Shown: positions 33,235 through 34,927 of the stretch, one piece after another
Layout of the letters: every line of letters begins with the position of its first letter
How positions within the stretch are numbered: the first letter of the stretch is position 1
Source of the DNA: Blautia sp.
GTDB lineage: Bacteria > Bacillota > Clostridia > Lachnospirales > Lachnospiraceae
Length of the DNA stretch: 34,927 bases
Direction: 5' to 3'
NCBI GenBank assembly: GCA_017515325.1
Contig: JAFWGA010000009.1
Coordinates: 1-34,927 of the forward strand
Made by a program: the position numbers and the translations under genes
The notes under the pieces: model-generated
Database searches by the model: none
Told to the model about the DNA's origin: nothing
Seen by the model: only the letters and a program-made list of their open reading frames with translations

Positions 33235-34500
33235 TCAGCCGACCAGCTCTGCCTGAAGGGCATCAAGCTCTGCCTGGATATCCGCTCCCGTGAGAGCATT
33301 CTGCTCCGCCGCGATGACTCCCTGCTTCACCTGATCCCATTCCGCCTTGGCTGCCGGATAGAACTGGCAGCCGCCAAGGACATCCAGCCATGCTTCGAAG
33401 GAAGGATCCGCTTCCACCAAAGATTCCACTGCAGAATTCACAGCCGGGAGGAAGCCTTCCATGCTGACCCAGCCCACATAGTTTTCAGGATCATAGAAGA
33501 ATTTCAGGAAGGCGCCGATGGCTTCATTCCTTGCTTCCTGATCCGGGGCAGACTCATCCTTGAAAGCCATGACACGATCCATTACGCCTACCGAAGAGGC
33601 TGTCTTTCCTTCATTGGCCGGGATGTTTACCGTAACCATGTTGATATCGCCGCCCTTATCTGCCACATAGGTGGGCAGCTGATTGGGAGCGATAACCATG
33701 GCAAGCTTACCTGCCGCAAACATATCCTGAAGATCATAACGGGTCTGGGTGGCCGGATTCGGATTGGTGTATCCGCTGTTGATCAGATCCAATGCGTAAT
33801 TGATGGCCTCAGCGTTCTCCGCTGAGTTGACAGCCCACTCGCCGTTTTCATCCACGAAGCCGCCCCCATTGCCCCAGGTATAATAGGCGAACGCAGCCTG
33901 ACCTTCATCTGTCGTCATGTCAATGCCCCAGGGATAGACCTCCCCATCATAGAAATCAATGATGGCCTGGCAGGCATCCTTCAGCTCAGCCCAGGTGGTG
34001 GGATAATCGATGCCGACCTCCTCAAAGATATCGGCATTGCAGAAAAGAGCCCGGGCGGAGGCCAGATCAGGGACAGCCCAGACGGTATCGTCAATCACGG
34101 ACTGCTCGATGAAGGAGGGGAAGAAATCCTCATACAGCTCCTCCTGACAGTAGTCCTTCACCGGCATCAGAAGGCCCTCCGTGGCATAGTTTGCAAAAAC
34201 GTCAATGTTCAGGATGTCCGGGGCATTGTTGTTGGCAATGCGGGTATCCACCTCGGTATAAACATCATTCCATGAGACGACATCCAGGTTCAGCTTGATC
34301 CCGGGATTCTCTTCTTCAAATTTCGCCACGAAGCTGGTGCCGTCCATCCCGCTGCCCAGGAACCAGTCGTTGGTGTTGGGGCCATATTGGCAGATAATCA
34401 CATCCAGTTCAATGTCGTCCGCCCATGCCGTGACTGCTGTCTGGGCGGTCAGCGAAAAGAGCATTGCCATTGACAGAATACCGCAAAGTATCTTTTTCAT
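33235..34500 (-). CDS. Extracellular solute-binding protein, sugar ABC transporter
   Basis: 421 residues, a family 1 sugar-binding protein by length and pattern (QYGPNTNDWFLGSGMDGTSF, a FEEENPGIKLNLDVVSWNDV block, later YPWGIDMTTDEGQAAF). The signal peptide MKKILCGILSMAMLFSLT... appears to end at AWA|DD (residue 27). There is no lipobox Cys after the hydrophobic core; Cys6 is inside it. Most Gram-positive binding proteins are lipoproteins, so the retention mode is unclear. First gene of the operon with permeases and nahK. Substrate inferred from nahK: an N-acetylhexosamine disaccharide. ATG follows GGAGGAG; strong promoter upstream. Confidence 0.9.
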   Translation of the reverse strand: MKKILCGILSMAMLFSLTAQTAVTAWADDIELDVIICQYGPNTNDWFLGSGMDGTSFVAKFEEENPGIKLNLDVVSWNDVYTEVDTRIANNNAPDILNIDVFANYATEGLLMPVKDYCQEELYEDFFPSFIEQSVIDDTVWAVPDLASARALFCNADIFEEVGIDYPTTWAELKDACQAIIDFYDGEVYPWGIDMTTDEGQAAFAYYTWGNGGGFVDENGEWAVNSAENAEAINYALDLINSGYTNPNPATQTRYDLQDMFAAGKLAMVIAPNQLPTYVADKGGDINMVTVNIPANEGKTASSVGVMDRVMAFKDESAPDQEARNEAIGAFLKFFYDPENYVGWVSMEGFLPAVNSAVESLVEADPSFEAWLDVLGGCQFYPAAKAEWDQVKQGVIAAEQNALTGADIQAELDALQAELVG

Positions 34501-34543
34501 CGTGAACTCCTCCTTTTTCGTTTTGGTTATTATGGATAGATAA

Positions 34544-34572
34544 ATATTACTTCTTTCCTTTTATATTGTCAA
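34544..34572 (-). promoter_or_regulatory. Promoter of the sugar ABC transporter operon
   Basis: Minus strand TTGACA (34567-34572) and TAATAT (34544-34549) with a 17-bp spacer, about 45 bp upstream of the start at 34500. No obvious operator palindrome overlaps it. Confidence 0.8.
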
Positions 34573-34631
34573 CCATTTCTAATCCCATTGCAGTCAAAGC
34601 GCCATATCACACTGTATCAAGTCTGCCGACA

Positions 34632-34660
34632 TTGACTTTACCCCATCCATATGGTAAAAT
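34632..34660 (+). promoter_or_regulatory. Promoter of the structured RNA
   Basis: Plus strand TTGACT (34632-34637) and TAAAAT (34655-34660) with a 17-bp spacer. Predicted transcription start is near 34667. It is divergent from the transporter promoter, about 60 bp away. Confidence 0.75.
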
Positions 34661-34666
34661 CTGACA

Positions 34667-34927
34667 AATATATGATTCAGCAGTCAAAAGTCATCCGACA
34701 CGGCAAGCTTGCTTGCCGATGGAGGAATGACTATATGACTGCCCCCGATATGAGCAAGTAGTGGGGCAGGGGTCCCACGGATTGCGAATATCGGGGAGGA
34801 TTGTGGGTTGCTGCCTGCCAGTGGCAGGCGTTTAGCAACGACCGGTTCTGATGCCCGGTGGGCATCGTTTAGAACCGACCGAGCCGGAGGCGAGACCCGA
34901 CAGGCGAGACCCGACAGGCGAGACCGC
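34667..34927 (+). ncRNA. Ornate structured noncoding RNA (family uncertain; raiA motif a candidate), truncated by window edge
   Basis: Downstream of a good promoter, nearly every base can be placed in helices. Nested stems: 34681-34686 with 34736-34741, 34689-34694 with 34727-34732, and CGGCAAG/CTTGCCG (34701-34718). A 9-bp stem CCCCGATAT (34743-34751) / ATATCGGGG (34788-34796) encloses GTGGG/CCCAC (34761-34778). Two tandem hairpins of the same plan follow: 34807-34839 and 34843-34877, each with a 6-7-bp stem, a GTTT bulge, a 7-bp upper stem and a three-base loop. The stem sequences differ but pairing is preserved. It ends in 14-bp direct repeats. No ORF fits. The size and complexity resemble large bacterial RNAs such as the raiA motif found in Clostridia, but I cannot confirm the family. 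Confidence 0.72.
34888..34925 (+). repeat. 14-bp tandem direct repeat at the right edge
   Basis: AGGCGAGACCCGAC occurs at 34888-34901 and 34902-34915, with a partial third copy at 34916-34925 running to the window end. It lies at the 3' part of the structured RNA. More copies may follow outside the window. Confidence 0.75.

Noticed and set aside
34727-34761. Tiny ORF MTAPDMSK with a GGAGG-like site, a possible leader peptide
   Set aside because: Its start codon and ribosome binding site are part of stems that fit the RNA fold, and eight codons give no coding signal.

Overview
The window looks like a chromosome segment from a gut-type Firmicute of class Clostridia, most likely Lachnospiraceae. 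Evidence: low-to-mid GC, strong GGAGG ribosome binding sites, an rRNA-operon leader containing the Firmicutes-type spacer sequence CCTTGATAACTGAACAGTG, a BspA-like surface protein with an Ig/Fn3 tail, a phosphoketolase, and a bifidobacterial-type N-acetylhexosamine kinase beside a sugar ABC transporter. No phage, transposase or CRISPR array is visible. The genus cannot be fixed from the sequence alone.

Layout. 1-250: promoter and leader of an rRNA operon running leftward out of the window. 398-3847: a 1149-residue fusion of a Clp-type AAA+ module, a receiver-like segment and a soluble FtsH-type AAA+/M41 protease. 4176-4637: a YbjN-like protein with its own strong promoter. 4919-9285: a leftward operon iorA-iorB-paaK-ACT for aryl-pyruvate/aryl-acetyl-CoA chemistry, probably with amino-acid sensing. 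9411-11573: a PfkB sugar kinase and a DUF4432 aldose-epimerase-like protein. 12124-14081, rightward: an L,D-transpeptidase lipoprotein and a short pyruvate-kinase-like protein without the C-terminal domain. 14131-16212: an LTA-synthase-family enzyme. 16352-19536: phosphoketolase and DeoD purine nucleoside phosphorylase, together serving pentose/nucleoside sugar catabolism. 19683-23053: a DUF975/CmpB membrane fusion and a two-domain polyphosphate kinase 2. 23324-26500, rightward: a HerA-like ATPase (DUF853) followed by a membrane protein that appears to join a sigma-I region-2-like domain to an RsgI-like ectodomain. 26569-29271: a large BspA-like surface protein. 29431-34500: an ABC sugar importer operon (binding protein, two permeases) ending in nahK, suggesting uptake of an N-acetylhexosamine-containing disaccharide such as lacto-N-biose or galacto-N-biose.

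The right edge (34632-34927) carries a strong rightward promoter followed by at least 245 nt of nested and tandem hairpins without a convincing ORF: an ornate structured noncoding RNA, cut by the window edge. A palindromic dispersed repeat of about 90 bp occurs at 5396-5485 and 33137-33230, with a solitary arm at 23068-23087.

The most unusual items are the Clp/receiver/FtsH fusion, the sigma-I/RsgI-like hybrid, the structured RNA at the right edge, the permease with a 255-residue membrane extension, and the short pyruvate-kinase-like protein. All family assignments come from reading motifs by eye; no database search was run.
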